Source of the DNA: Nepenthes gracilis | Lineage: Eukaryota > Streptophyta > Magnoliopsida > Caryophyllales > Nepenthaceae | NCBI GenBank assembly: GCA_033239525.1 | Contig: BSYO01000003.1 | Coordinates: 24,917,540-24,981,539 of the forward strand | Direction of reading: 5' to 3' | Length of the DNA stretch: 64,000 bases | Shown: one piece after another, positions 24,860 through 35,974 of the stretch | Position numbering within the stretch: the stretch's first letter is position 1 | How the letters are laid out: each line of letters begins with the position of its first letter | Notes under the pieces: model-generated | The model's input: only the letters and a program-made list of their open reading frames with translations | What the model was told of the DNA's origin: nothing | Databases searched by the model: none | Made by a program: the position numbers and the translations under genes

Positions 24860-25934
24860 GCATATGTGACAGTCCAGCCTTATTCTACCGCATAAAGCTG
24901 TCGTCAAGCCTAAATCCTTACCTTAAAATAAATTAATAGATAATAATTAGGTGGACATAAAAATTTTTCTTCTCTTTCATATGAATAAACCTTTCATTTA
25001 AACACAGGATTACATGAGGCCGAATTACATGAGCTGGCCTTCCGGTTTTAATTTCATACAAGGCCGGCCAATACTAAGGTTAGACGGACCTGAATGCCTT
25101 GAAACGACTTGAGATGCTTACTAGAATTATCAAATTCATTTATCCAAAAAGGTAATCACTGTAATATGCTAACATCTATAGATTTTTATACAACGGAACT
25201 GTTCTACAAGTCTTCTCAAAACATTAAAAGGAATAAATCAAGTTCTTCATTTAACAGCTCCGGCCAGCTATGCCGTCTAGCTACTTCATATGGTTCTACT
25301 CAACTTCGTCTTCCATAAGCCTTTCGTCATCTGAAAAGTGGCAAGAGTGAGTTATAAAACCCAACAAGATACTCACATGCAGAAAACATAAACATATATA
25401 TAATCAGATCAAAGTAAGGAGTTATATTATAACTTTAATATATAAAATTACCATATAATTTCTTCTTTAGTTTCGAATTTTCTTGTTATTATTCTTATTG
25501 TCTTATCTTCAGAAGATTCATAAAAACCATTCAAAATTCTTATCATCTTTAGGGACCAGACGGGAGCGGACAATATCGAGGAAGGGTTGTGTGTAACAGC
25601 ACAACCTAAGGCCGTATCCTCTCACTATACTCCTCGAGGCGGGAGGTAATGTCTTTAACCTGGCATACGGGGCCGTAATCCAAAAGTCTTGTGCCACCAA
25701 AAGTCTCCCCCTGTGGCCCAGGAGGCAGTCCTCGAGTGTCACTCCAATATCCTTCATCCATCTTTAATAGCAAGTTTAATGGAAACTCGGTTCTTAGTTC
25801 ATGTCTTTTAATGGCCATACGTCATAGTTCAAAAGTCAAAAGTCGTAAAGTTTCACTTGTTGTCCGGATTACATACATTTTTCTTATTCTTATAGTCTTG
25901 ATCTTAGAAGTCGGAATCCATTTTCCTTAAAATC

Positions 25935-26362
25935 GGAGGTCTTTTCAACAAAAATCCGAGTTCAAAAGTCGAAATTCTTTTTCAAAAGGCGGAGTTCTTT
26001 TCTTAAAAAAGTCGGAATTCAAAAGCTGGAGTTTTTTTTCTTAAAAAGCTAGAGTTCAAAGGCCGAAGTTCTTTTTAAAAAGGTGGAGTTCTTTTCTTAA
26101 AAAGGCCAAAGTTCTTTTTTAAAAAGGCCAAAGTTCTTTTTGTCAAAAGTCGGAGTTCTTTTTTTTAAAAAAGGTCGGAGTTCTTTTTTCAAAAGTCGGA
26201 GTTCTTTTTTCTGAAAGCCGAAGTTCTTTTTACTGAAGGTCGAAGTTCTTTTTACTGAAGGCCGAAATTCTTTTTACTGAAGGCCGGAGTTCTTTTTACT
26301 GAAAGTCGGAGTTGAAGGCCGGAGTTCTTTTTCTTTGAGCCAAAGGGTCGGAAGTCTTTTCT
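25935..26362. repeat. Minisatellite of about 20-27 bp, unit AAAGTCGGAGTTCTTTTT
   Basis: About 15-18 imperfect units. The core (T/C)GGAGTTC or CGAAGTTC, followed by a T/A run, recurs throughout, with variants AAGGCCGAAGTTC and ACTGAAGGCCGGAG. It lies downstream of the TATA box in LTR orientation. Confidence 0.85.
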
Positions 26363-26757
26363 TTAAACATGCAATTATCGAAGTCCTTATAGATCGACAA
26401 TTAATCATACTTTAAGCAGAATAAAAGTCAAACATCATGAATAACAGGACAATTCATATGGATAAACAAATAATCATACTTTAAGCATAATAAAAATTGA
26501 ACACCATGAATAATAGGACTTCTTTTTAAATATGCGATTAAGAATGATTCTTCCTGAAATCATATGAACAATATTATATATACTGAAACATAAGTTCATC
26601 AGAAATCAAATATACTTGCGTTGCAAACATGCATAATCATGAACTTAAAATAGGGGTGAGTATTCTTGCCTGGATTTCTTTTACTTTGCCCTAAACTTTT
26701 GGTCTCCATTTACTAGAAAATTCTATTGCGTGCCTCTTTCTCACACCCTCTAGTTCT

Positions 26758-26767
26758 TATTTATAGG
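26758..26767 (-). promoter_or_regulatory. TATA box of the nested solo LTR
   Basis: Minus-strand CCTATAAATA, followed by a purine-rich leader; the W-box-like dyads of 27050-27309 lie about 290-550 bp upstream. Confidence 0.55.
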
Positions 26768-26803
26768 CCTTAGGTCTGGCGGCCGTCATTAGGGTTTGGC
26801 GAT

Positions 26804-27040
26804 ACTAGGGAGAATGCTTTGGAGCATGTTATTTATGACTTTACTTTTTCGAAGAGTTTTCTCATTAAATTTCTAGGTTATTTATGGTCCACACTAGGGG
26901 GAATGTTTCGAAGTATGTTATTTATGACTTTATATTTTCGAAGAGTTTTCTCATTAAATTTCTAGGTTATTTATGGTCCACATTAGAGGGGATGTTTCGG
27001 AGTATGTTATTTATGGCCTTACATTCCCGAAGAATTTTCA
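26804..27040. repeat. 89-bp tandem repeat, 2.6 copies
   Basis: Units at 26804-26892, 26893-26981 and a partial one from 26982 share TATGTTATTTATG, TTTTCGAAGAGTTTTC and CTAGGTTATTTATGGTCCAC. Confidence 0.85.
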
Positions 27041-27099
27041 GTCAACTGACCTTGACCGGATTCATGTTTCTCATTTAAATAAATTCCGGTCAACTAATT

Positions 27100-27309
27100 G
27101 GCGTTGACCGGATTACTTTCCTCTTTCCCGTCATTCCTTCCATTCACGTTTTTCAGTCAATATTTTTTGTTGACCGGATTACTTCTTCATCACGCCTTCC
27201 GATCAGCACTCGTTAACCGGGTTACTCCTTCATCACGCCTTCTGGTCAACACTTGTTGACCAGATTTCTCCTTCTTCACGCCTTCCGGTCAACACTCGTT
27301 GACCGGATT
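27100..27309. repeat. 43-bp tandem array with inverted TTGACC cores
   Basis: Three clear 43-bp units (27181-27223, 27224-27266, 27267-27309) read CTCCTTCATCACGCCTTC then GGTCAACACTCGTTGACC; longer degenerate units precede. Most units hold a dyad GGTCAAC...GTTGACC, i.e. two opposed W-box cores (TTGACC). Confidence 0.8.
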
Positions 27310-27421
27310 ACTATCCTTAACTTGTTTTTTTGGGTAATTTAACTTGACATCGGGGATTTTCTATATTCTAGGATTTGTGCCATTACAGCATAACTAAAAA
27401 ATAAAAAGTTTCACAGACAGT

Positions 27422-27935
27422 ACCTCAAGGTGAGAAGAACCCTTTTGGTAAGTTGGACCGGGAGAATCCTCAGATCTAGATATAGATGGAGGCCTCCGAT
27501 ACGTTAGAGGCAACGCATGGTGATACAGGGGCATCTCAAAGTTAGGAGGAGAAAGAGAAATGCCAGAAACCTCTGGGAACTCAGGTGTTGAAGCATCAAA
27601 GTGATGCACCTGATCTGCAGCCATAGCCTCTGGATTATTACCAATTATTTTCTCGGCCACCTAATCGTTATTAGCACCTTCTTTGACAAAAAAGTAGGAG
27701 ATGTGGAGATAGATGCATCAAGTGACGAGGTGACCAAAATTGGAACCCCATGCTCAGTTATAATTAGAGCATTGATTAGTTCTCCCAATCCGCTAGTCGA
27801 GGGGTTGTTTATTCTTGCAACAGAAGGTATTGGGGGCTCACTGCCCTTAACAAGTTCAGTTGTCCCCTCAAATATAGGACAAATCGGAAAAGAATGAGTG
27901 AAACTTGGTCTCCGCGATGACTTGTTAGCATGTTC
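27422..27935 (-). pseudogene. Antisense accessory ORF, middle piece
   Basis: From 27935 down the frame reads HANKSSRRPSFTHSFPICP, then VKGSEPPIPSVARINNPSTS and ILVTSSLDASISTSPTFL; a one-base shift near 27670 leads into EKIIGNNPEAMAADQVHHFD and on to GPTYQKGSSHLE, followed by a plausible GTACTG splice donor at 27421. Proline/serine-rich with no domain recognised. It joins in phase to the piece at 30431-30820. Confidence 0.6.
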
Positions 27936-28152
27936 TGTAATATTCTAGATTTCTGTTAGGATTGTTTTAATATTAATTATAATTTTAGATAATTTGAGCA
28001 TGACCAAAATTTATTTAATATTAGAAAATTTTAAAAAATATTTGTATCAATTGGGTTGCGCTCAAAGTGTACCTGTACTTTTACCTAAGTATCGATTTAG
28101 ATTACAAAATAAAATAAAATGAAAAATAGAAAAAATATAAATAAATAAATAA

Positions 28153-28184
<32 letters not shown>

Positions 28185-30430
28185 AAATAATAATAATAAA
28201 TAAATAAATAAATAGAAGAGAAATAGAAGAAAAGAGAGACAGAGGCATTGGGGAGAGAGAATGAGGGAAGAAAAAGAGAATAGAGGTAGGAGAGGAGACA
28301 GAAAAAAAGGGATTAGGCGCGACAGAGGAAGGAGAGAGAGAAATGAAGGAGAAAAAGGAGGAGAGAAGGAGGTGGCACGTCGATAGGTTGTGCGTCGGTG
28401 GTTGGCGACAGCCGTGGGAGAAATGGCGATGGCACACGGTAGAGGGTCATGCAAGAGAGAAGCTGCATAGAGGAGAAAGAGCGTAGTGCCGACGCATGGC
28501 AACGAGGAGGTGACGATGGGAAGTCCGACGGCAGCCGTACAAGGCGGCAGAGGTGGCGGTGAGAAGAGATAAGCTGCATAGAGGAGAGAGAACGGTAGTG
28601 GTGTGGGCTTAGCACCGACAGAGAGAGAAACGTCCTGATTCAAGTACTTGAAGCATCTTTTCTTTAAATCTGCAGAATATAAAATCGAGACAAATATTTG
28701 TAACCCCTATTGATGGTTTGAATTGATATCTGATATGTTTTGGATACTGTTTGAAACTTTTACTAATATACATATATTTTTATACACTATTTATTACTTA
28801 CCAAAAAAAATTATACACTATTTACTTATTTATTTTGTGTACGCATATATAGCTCATTGCTAATTTGGGGGGTTTCTGATATGAGCTTTATAATTTTGGA
28901 AGATTTATTATTTTTCTAAAAGCTTAAAAAATTTTTCAAGCACTGCCTATATTTATATCAGTATGTGTATACAAAAATATGCACGAAACTTACATATGTT
29001 GTATATTTTTATATGCATGTTTCGGGTTGTGGTCACTACATTTAAATTTGGATATGAAATATTCTGACCAACTCCCAATAAGGAGATATTTATTATTTTA
29101 AATTTTTTTTTCTCCGACAGAAAAAGTTTAGGGTAATGACCATTTTCATTTGGATAATTTGATTTGACTTTATAATATATTCAGACGTCATAATATATTT
29201 GACAAGTTTGAGGATTGCACCCAAAGTCGTAGATGACAAAACGTAGTGAGCAATCTTACCCATGATAGATAAAGTACATGAGTGGCGAAACATTCTGGCT
29301 TAATTCGTATATGATATGGCTTAAAATTATCAAAAATATGTATAACCCATCATTAAATTAATATTTAAATAATTAAAATTTAAATTTTGTATATGATTTA
29401 TATTTCTGTATTGATTTGTATTGGACCCAGATTTGGATTTTAAATGTAGATTTGAGATTGGCCGATTTTGCCCAAAGATGGGTCTTGGCATGTATTGTAC
29501 AAATAATTTTAATTATAGTTTTGATCCAGATCTTTTAACTATTTGTTGCGATACTATTTCGGCTTCTATGCATATTATTGGATCATCCAACTATTGTATT
29601 CTACCCTAAATTACAAGCTAGTCAGGTCCTAGACTTAGACTCGAACTCAAACTCTGATTTGAACTCAGACTTGAACTTGAACTTGTATTGGACCTTGGAA
29701 TTGGATATTTACCTATTAAAATCGGTTCGGATCACTTATATATATATATATGCACGTCTCAATGATTACTATTTTCTAATTTGAACATTTATTTTAAATT
29801 TGGATATTTGATTTGAATATGAAACTATTATTAAATATTAGATCTTAAATTTCTATTAGATTTATTATATTAAAAGCTTAGATTTATTCTATTATTTGAT
29901 TGGATATTTATCTATTAGACTCACCACCTAATTTATTGAATTTATTTTTATTTAAATACGATACTTATTGAAAATTATACCAATATTTTATATTTTATCC
30001 CTTAAGAGTAGAATATTTGGATGTATTGTAGGAGTAAGGACGTAATCTATTAACTATTCGTCTAATTTGGTGAATTTTAGTTTTGTTATGGTTTAAATTG
30101 ATATTTAATATGATTAAATTTTGAAATTGGTCGGGTAAAAGCTCATGGATATATTTCAAAAATAGTTGGGATATTATATTATATCTGATTATGATTTTGG
30201 TTGAACGGTTTCCTCCCTTATGATAATTATAGAGTAGGTCGTATTTATATTATCCGGATGATTGTCCGATGAGATATTGTACAGATTTTTAATTTATCTA
30301 GTCCTATATATTTAGCTTTTTATACGCAAATTTTAAGATTTAGTATTATTTATGAACTTTATTTAAAATTTTAAAATTTAAAAATTATAATTAATTATTT
30401 AATTGACATATTTAGTCTGAGTTCGTGACA
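27936..30430 (+). mobile_element. Solo LTR (2.5 kb), nested in the Tat antisense ORF
   Basis: Begins TGTAATATTCTAG and ends GTCTGAGTTCGTGACA, both typical of large plant gypsy LTRs. Flanks are TGTTC (27931-27935) and TATTC (30431-30435), a TSD with one transition. Removing it and one flank restores the antisense ORF in phase. It contains a GA-rich segment (28215-28640), a compound microsatellite and AT-rich 3' sequence; its ORFs are not coding. Confidence 0.75.
28137..28214. repeat. Compound microsatellite (AAAT)n-(AT)n-(GT)n-(AAT)n-(AAAT)n
   Basis: Adjacent simple repeats read directly; they create the artificial Thr-His and Ile-Tyr runs in the long minus-strand ORF 28062-28643. Confidence 0.9.
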
Positions 30431-30820
30431 TATTCTACGATTATCGCTTCACAGGCCTCATCCACAACTCGCTCATAATCGGTCAAGAAAGAAGCGAAAG
30501 GAATTGCCAAGCTAGCCGCCCTTTTAGAAGAGTCTCGAATGAACAGATCTCCTAGCTTCCTTTTGGACCGATGAAAAGGCATGGCGGTCACGTCATTCGC
30601 TTTTGTCCTGACCTCCCACTGAGCATCGGCGAGTGCCTTCCAGGTAAGCCAAGAAGCCATCCAACGTAAGATCGGTAGAGTCAACTTGAAGGCTGACATC
30701 TGTGAAGAGTAGGGCGACACGAGATGCTTTGTTCTCCTACTCCTACTCCAGCGACATCTTGTGAAGGCCTCACATCCGTTCCGAATCCTTACACCGTAAG
30801 ACCAGAAGAGTCAACTCAAA
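30431..30820 (-). pseudogene. Antisense accessory ORF, N-terminal piece
   Basis: Open on the minus strand from 30820 (after TGA) to the boundary of the nested LTR at 30431, including ILRWMASWLTWKALADAQWE, MPFHRSKRKLGDLFIRDSS and FLTDYERVVDEACEAIIVE. The first ATG in frame is near 30699. No known domain is recognised. The stop seen at 30412 lies inside the inserted LTR, so the original ORF was longer. Confidence 0.6.
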
Positions 30821-30829
30821 CAGTAGGGC

Positions 30830-31580
30830 ACAAAGGGCCACTTCGCTTAAAGGAGACTTTATGAAGTTTCTGCATTCATTGTTATCGCCCAAGAATCGTT
30901 CCCGCCCCTGTACAACCATCTCCCTCACGGGTGCACTATGTTCTTCACAGTATTCACTCTCCCACTGGAGCCCTCCATCTCTTAAAGCCGCCAAGTGGAC
31001 CGATGCACTCAGTAGGAGCTCAATCCTTTGCCCCTCAGTCGGCGCACCTCTAAGATGCCATTAAGTTAGGGGAACTCCTAAGATGCCCCTCAGTCGGCGC
31101 ACCTCTAAAACGCCCCTAAGTTAGGGGCACTCCTAAGATGCCCCTCAATTAGGTGCACTGCTAAGACGCCCCCTCAGTCAGGCGCACTCCAAATATGCCC
31201 TTAAGCCAAGCTCACCACTAAGACGCTCCTCAATTGGGCCCACATCTACGACGCCGCTCAGTAGGGTATATCTTTAAAATGCTCCCCATCGAGTGTAGTT
31301 ACCGAAGTCCTCCATCTCACTCACATTCCCCTCGCTTGTGCAATACCGCACTTAGCATCCTCCGTTCATCTTTTTATACTCTGAAAAAAATTTCTAACTT
31401 GAACGTCAGAGGATAAATTAGAAAGTGAGTTCTATCAATCTTTTGATCACTTATTTTTTAGTTATGTTGTGCAGAACCTAATTTACCAGGGACAGATATC
31501 GAGCCCGACTCAATTTAGCACGATGTGAAAAGTCGGGTGGCTTCCTAATCCGTATGATAATCGTGACCCAAAGACGCATT
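30830..31580 (+). repeat. LTR-like 3' end of the Tat element (left limit uncertain)
   Basis: Contains a tandem array, a TATA-like TTTTTATACTCTG (31369-31381), CTAACTTGAACGTCAGAGG (counterpart of the LTR motif at 17866) and an end GACGCATTA aligned with the ends of the TGATGGG LTR family. The stretch GGTGGCTTCCTAATCCGTAT parallels GGCGGCTCATTAATATG of the 5' LTR. The TG start was not found. Confidence 0.5.
31030..31280 (+). repeat. About 28-bp tandem array, nine units
   Basis: Units of 27-29 bp such as GCCCCTCAGTCGGCGCACC followed by TCTAAGAT, alternating with CCCCTAAGTTAGGGGCACTC variants; the right-hand units are more diverged. Related degenerate units lie in the solo LTR at 16565-16670. 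Confidence 0.9.
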
Positions 31581-32560
31581 AATTTTTATTTTTTATTCAT
31601 ATTTGTTCTTTAAATTTGTTTTAGCAAGGAAAAAAAGTAAAATATAACTTTATAAAAAAATAATTACTTAGATAATTTTTTATATTTTAAAAATTAATAT
31701 GTTTTAATTTTTTATTTAAAAATAACTATTTAGATATTTTTTATTCATTTTTATTTTTATTTTTTATTCATATTTTTTCTTTAAATTATTTAAGCAAAGA
31801 AAAAAGTAAAATATAATTTATTTTCAAACGACGAGCAAACAAGCCCTTGCGACTCCTGTGTCTCACCTAACCTCTGTTCGTTGCCTCTCACGCCGATCAC
31901 TCCGCCCCTTCCGATCCCTCGATTTCTGTCTGTTACGACCCTCTCAGTCACATTTTATTTGTAGTTTTATTTAATATTAAGTTACATTAAGTAAAACTCC
32001 AGATTAATTTAATCATATTATTAGACAGACGTAAAAGATATATCTTAGAATTTTACATCATATGCATATCATATAAGGGAGTTGGATTTTTGTTTCTTTC
32101 GAGAAAAAGCAGGACCATGTTAATTTATAAAAAAAATTAATGGTTTAAATTTAAATAGTACAGAATATTATTTAAATAATTATTTTTATTAGAATTTTAT
32201 ATATATTAGATTTAATATTTAATATATTTAAATATTATAAAAAATTAAAAAAATATATAATTATTTTAATATTTTCTTATTTTTAGATTATGGTCATTAA
32301 ATTTTAATTTAATAACAAAAAAAAAAGGGGGATCATATTTTTCAAACCAGGAGGCCCCAACGTTGTCTTATGATACCATGATATGATAAGCTCAATAATA
32401 ATTATCACACGTATAAAATTTTTACTAAAATAAAAAGAAAGTCTAAACTCATAAAGTTTTTTTTTTTAATTTCTCTAAATTTTTAAAATTTTAAATTACT
32501 AATTTCTCAAAGGTAAATAATTTAACTGGACATATGAAAAACATAGATAATATAAACTTA
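31581..32560. other. AT-rich intergenic stretch with a small duplication
   Basis: Two similar segments (about 31585-31650 and 31752-31818) share TTTTTATTCATATTT, TTCTTTAAAT and AAAGTAAAATATAA. A GC-richer patch at 31830-31950 ends in TGTTACGACCC, which resembles a gypsy LTR start but has no matching end. Confidence 0.5.
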
Positions 32561-32667
32561 TTACCGAATGAACGAAAACACAGTAGTTTTGATGGTAAAA
32601 CTGAACTATCCAGCAATCTCCCTCATGACAATAAATTTTATCGATCCCTCGTTCCTCACAGATTCAA

Positions 32668-33398
32668 CTAAGCAAAAAGGGCAGCAGAAACCAGAAGCCC
32701 ATAAAATCCCAAATTCTTCATCCTCATCCTCGAATCCCCTGCATTGCTCTTCTCATCGGCCGCAGCCGGAGGGGTACCGGAACTTTTGCCGCCGGAAGAT
32801 CCCTTTGGCGACTCAACCGGCGGAGATGCTGTCTCCAAGAGTTTCAGTTTCCCCGTCGAAGCTAAATTTTCTGGCTTGGTATCGTGCCTAGCCGGTTGGC
32901 CGTTTGTCACAGCGGGACCCACCTGCCACACTTGGTTCACCTCCGTCGTCTTCGTCGGCAATGCCCACGTGGCGAATATCGTCATATTCCCGCCGGAATA
33001 TTCCGCGCTGACGTCGGAGACGTTGAATGAGATGGCGCCTTCCTGGATGGATGCGTACGATTTGAGGTTGAAGGTTTTGACGGTCATGGAGCCATCGGAT
33101 TGCTTTAAGGCGATGAGAGCTTGGGTGCCAACCATGCCGACGGAGGTGGGGTTGATTCCCCAGGCGACCCAACCGTCGGAGGACGCCGGTGGGGCGATGT
33201 ATGCCATTGAGAGTGATGATTTTCCGGCGTCGTAGGTCCAGTGGATGTAAGCGTTGAGCTGTGAGAGGTCGGAGCAGTTTGAGAAGTTCTTCTTAGAAGC
33301 AAACTTTTGGGATTCGCAGGTGAGACAGTGAGCTGCTGGAGAGAGAAGGAAGATGATGGAAACTGCCAGAAAAAGGCCGGAAACCGGAGAGAAGCCAT
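32668..33398 (-). CDS. AIR12-like DOMON-domain (cytochrome b561-type) protein, frame conflict at the start
   Basis: Probable secreted, plasma-membrane, GPI-anchored one-domain heme protein of the auxin-induced AIR12 type, which carries electrons at the outer face. The main frame runs to the stop at 32668: hydrophobic LFLAVSIIFLLSPAAHC (signal peptide), CESQKFASKKNFSNCSDLSQ, GWVAWGINPTSVGMVGTQA (candidate heme-ligand Met), VNQVWQVGPAVTNGQPARHD (candidate His), a Pro/Ser/Gly linker and a hydrophobic tail LGFYGLLVSAALFA for a lipid anchor. The only suitable ATG (33398) is one base out of phase with this frame, which has no ATG before an upstream TAG. This could be a one-base deletion, a sequence error or an unseen upstream exon. 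Otherwise intact, about 230 residues, one exon. Confidence 0.8.
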
Positions 33399-33477
33399 TG
33401 TTGTCGACAGACGAGGAGGATGAGAGCTAGAGTTGTGCTAATCCTCGAGACAGATCGTGTTTAGGAAATTAAAGCAT

Positions 33478-33490
33478 GAAATATATAGGA
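33478..33490 (-). promoter_or_regulatory. TATA box of the AIR12-like gene
   Basis: Minus strand CCTATATATTTCA lies about 80-90 bp upstream of the ATG at 33398, the usual plant spacing. Confidence 0.6.
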
Positions 33491-33499
33491 AAACGATGA

Positions 33500-35974
33500 A
33501 CTGGGGAATTGAATTGTTCACATGGGTGGAATTGAATTTGGCCAATTCGACGGTGATGATTTAAAAAATAAAAATTATTAAATATAGTTATATTTTTAAT
33601 TTATTTTTATAAAATATTAATATTTATTAAATATTAAGTTAAATATTAAAAATATTTTTAATAAAAATAATTATTTATATATTATTATATAATATTTAAA
33701 ATTTAATTATTAGATTTTTAAAAATTGATAGTATAGATAAGAGAAATAAAATTTTATTTTATATATATATATTTTTAAGGGAAGTAGGATCCACTCTCAT
33801 TTTTAATAAAATTGCTATTTTATTTTATATTATTATTATTATGTATTATTATTATTATTATTATTAAAATTATTATTATATTTATTAGGTATATTATTAT
33901 TATTATTAATATTTAAATTTTATTATTATTAGATTTTATTAAAATTATTATTATTGGTATTTTAGTATAGATAAGAGAAATAAAATTTTATTTTATATTT
34001 TGTATTATATATATTTTTATTATTATTATTATTAGGGAAGTAGGATCCCAATATTATTTTGTATTATTATTATTATTATTTTGTATTATTATTATTATTA
34101 GAAAGAACCAGTCATTATTTTGTGAATTATTATTACTTATTATTATGAAAATTTTATTACGGCAAACAGAGCCCAGTAATTGTGGAAAAATATAAATTCT
34201 ATTCCCATCCATTTCTATTCCCGAAATAACTATTCTATTCCCACCTTATTCATTCCAAAGAACCAAACGTCAAGTTAATGAATATAAAATTTACGGCAAA
34301 CAGAGCCCAGTAATTGTGGAAAAAAAAAAAAAATTCCCACGCAGAGGGATTTAAGGAGCTTACTTATCTAACTCGGTCAATTAATCCAATAGTTATATTA
34401 TTTATTATTAAAAAATAATATTTAATTTTTTTATTATTAAATAAAATATTAATCATGACCGTTTATTATTGCTCGGACGGTTATAATTAAAATGGGTTGA
34501 ATTAATCTCTATTTTAGTGGATAAAAATTTATCAAAAATAATATTAGTAACCTTATTTATATATTAATTTTTAAAAAAATTATTAAAAATAAATATCAGT
34601 TATATTTTAAAATTTTTTAATTTTATATTAGTTTTAATAATTTAAATATAAATAGACATAAAAGTACCCATAAAAATAATATTATATACGAACATAATTC
34701 AGAATTGTTTAATTAGTAGCACTATTTAACTATAATCCAAAGCTTATAATGAATAACATGGATTAAATAAATATTATTTGTTCAAATTGTAGGAGTTATT
34801 CTAAAAAATAAAGCTGAATAAAATAAATTTATTTTTAAATAAGTAGCACCCTCCCAATAATATTTTTAGGTCCTATTCAATGGTTCATATTTTAATATAA
34901 TAAAAATATAAATAATTATTTTTTATGTTAAAATATTAAATATTTATATTATAAAAAACTTTAAGTAATCATATAAAGGATTTTAAAAGCTTTATAATGT
35001 ATTAAGGATTTTGGAAGCGGTTACTTATAATCGAAACTTTTATAATTAATTTATTTAAAATTTATCTTATAATTTTTTTTTTAATTGAAAATAATTTTTT
35101 ACGTTAAAAATTTTATATATTATTATATTTTTTATACTTATAAATTTAATAATTGATAATTAATAAGGGCTCAGATTTTGTTTTATTGTGTTGGGTTGTG
35201 TGTATTCAAATAGAATCCTAATAGGTTGGGCATAGGTTGGTGTATATGAAAAGGAGTTGGGACAATTGATAATACTAATAAAAAAATTATATGAAAAATT
35301 TAAAAATAAATATATTAATAAATAAAAAGATGATCATAGCATAATCTAATTCGCATGGATGTATGAGAATTGAGGTATGACAATTAAATTTAAAAATCTA
35401 CTTTTTGTATTTTGTATTTTTGTTTTATTTATTTTTGGGCTCTATCAAGGTAAGTAATTTTGTTCTATCAACCTAGTTCTTCTTTGTCGATTGTTCAAGG
35501 TTAACTTTACATTTTAATTTTAATAATATATAGATGATTGATTTCTTATTAGAAATTAAGTAATAAAATTGAATTCATAATCATATTTCATATGTAAGAT
35601 TTCTTATGAATTTGATATCGTTTAAATGCAGTTAATAAAGAGATTTTATAAATGTTATAATTTTTTTAATTAAGATTAAATGCATATTTTAAGAATATAA
35701 TTTTAAAATGTACTAAATTAAATAATCGTAAATTTTAGGAGGATAATAATAACTACAATATTATTTTACCTCCAATATGCATAAAATATATGGAGTAAAG
35801 TAAAAATAATTATTTTTTAAACCAATTAGTCATTTTTTATTTTTTATCAATATAATAATAAGATAATGTGTTATGTGGGTCATTTCACTGTGATTGTCAT
35901 ACACATTATAAATATTCACTATTTTTACCTGTTTTTTAAAAATAGTACATAGTTGCACAGTGCTAGCTTGGGTG
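33500..35974. other. AT-rich intergenic stretch with microsatellites and short duplications
   Basis: AGATAAGAGAAATAAAATTT followed later by GGGAAGTAGGATCC occurs twice (from 33737 and 33964), and ACGGCAAACAGAGCCCAGTA occurs twice (34159, 34292). TATTCCCATCC...CTATTCCC (34200-34245) resembles the end of common plant MITEs. No gene seen. Confidence 0.6.
33823..34140. repeat. Imperfect ATT/TTA microsatellite cluster
   Basis: Several runs of (ATT)n and (TTA)n interrupted by short unique pieces, read directly. Confidence 0.85.

Larger units (their letters stand above)
24865..27387 (-). mobile_element. Solo LTR (2.5 kb) with perfect TSD GCATA, nested in the Tat element
   Basis: On the plus strand it begins TGTGACAGTCC and ends GCCATTACA, with GCATA at 24860-24864 and again at 27388-27392. 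The TATA box CCTATAAATA reads on the minus strand (26758-26767), so U3 lies at the high-coordinate end. It is unusually long and holds three unrelated tandem arrays (25935-26362, 26804-27040, 27100-27309). No protein is encoded, so it is a solo LTR or a non-coding element. Confidence 0.8.
17277..31580 (+). mobile_element. Old Tat-type Ty3/gypsy element with antisense accessory ORF and nested solo LTRs
   Basis: Components in order: 5' LTR 17277-18046, primer binding site, gag, protease-RT-RNase H-integrase, an antisense accessory ORF, and an LTR-like end near 30830-31580. The gag-pol then antisense-ORF order is that reported for some plant Tat elements. Two solo LTRs (24865-27387, 27936-30430) account for about 5 kb; without them the element is about 9.3 kb. 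The two terminal LTRs share structure but only roughly 60-65% by eye, and no matching TSD was found, so they may not be a true pair. Confidence 0.6.

Noticed and set aside
28062..28643. 193-codon minus-strand ORF, the second longest in the window
   Set aside because: It is made of GA/CT-rich and microsatellite sequence inside a solo LTR (Ser/Pro/Leu runs, Thr-His and Ile-Tyr runs); no domain.
29421..29784. Asp/Asn/Leu-rich plus-strand ORFs
   Set aside because: Low-complexity AACTTG/GACTCA-like repeats within the solo LTR 27936-30430.
17272..31585. Firm call of one intact LTR pair for the Tat element
   Set aside because: The terminal repeats are very diverged, the left edge of the 3' LTR is not found, and flanks AGATG and ATTTT do not match.
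32744..33235. 163-codon plus-strand ORF
   Set aside because: It is the antisense shadow of the AIR12-like gene, whose minus frame has clear family motifs.
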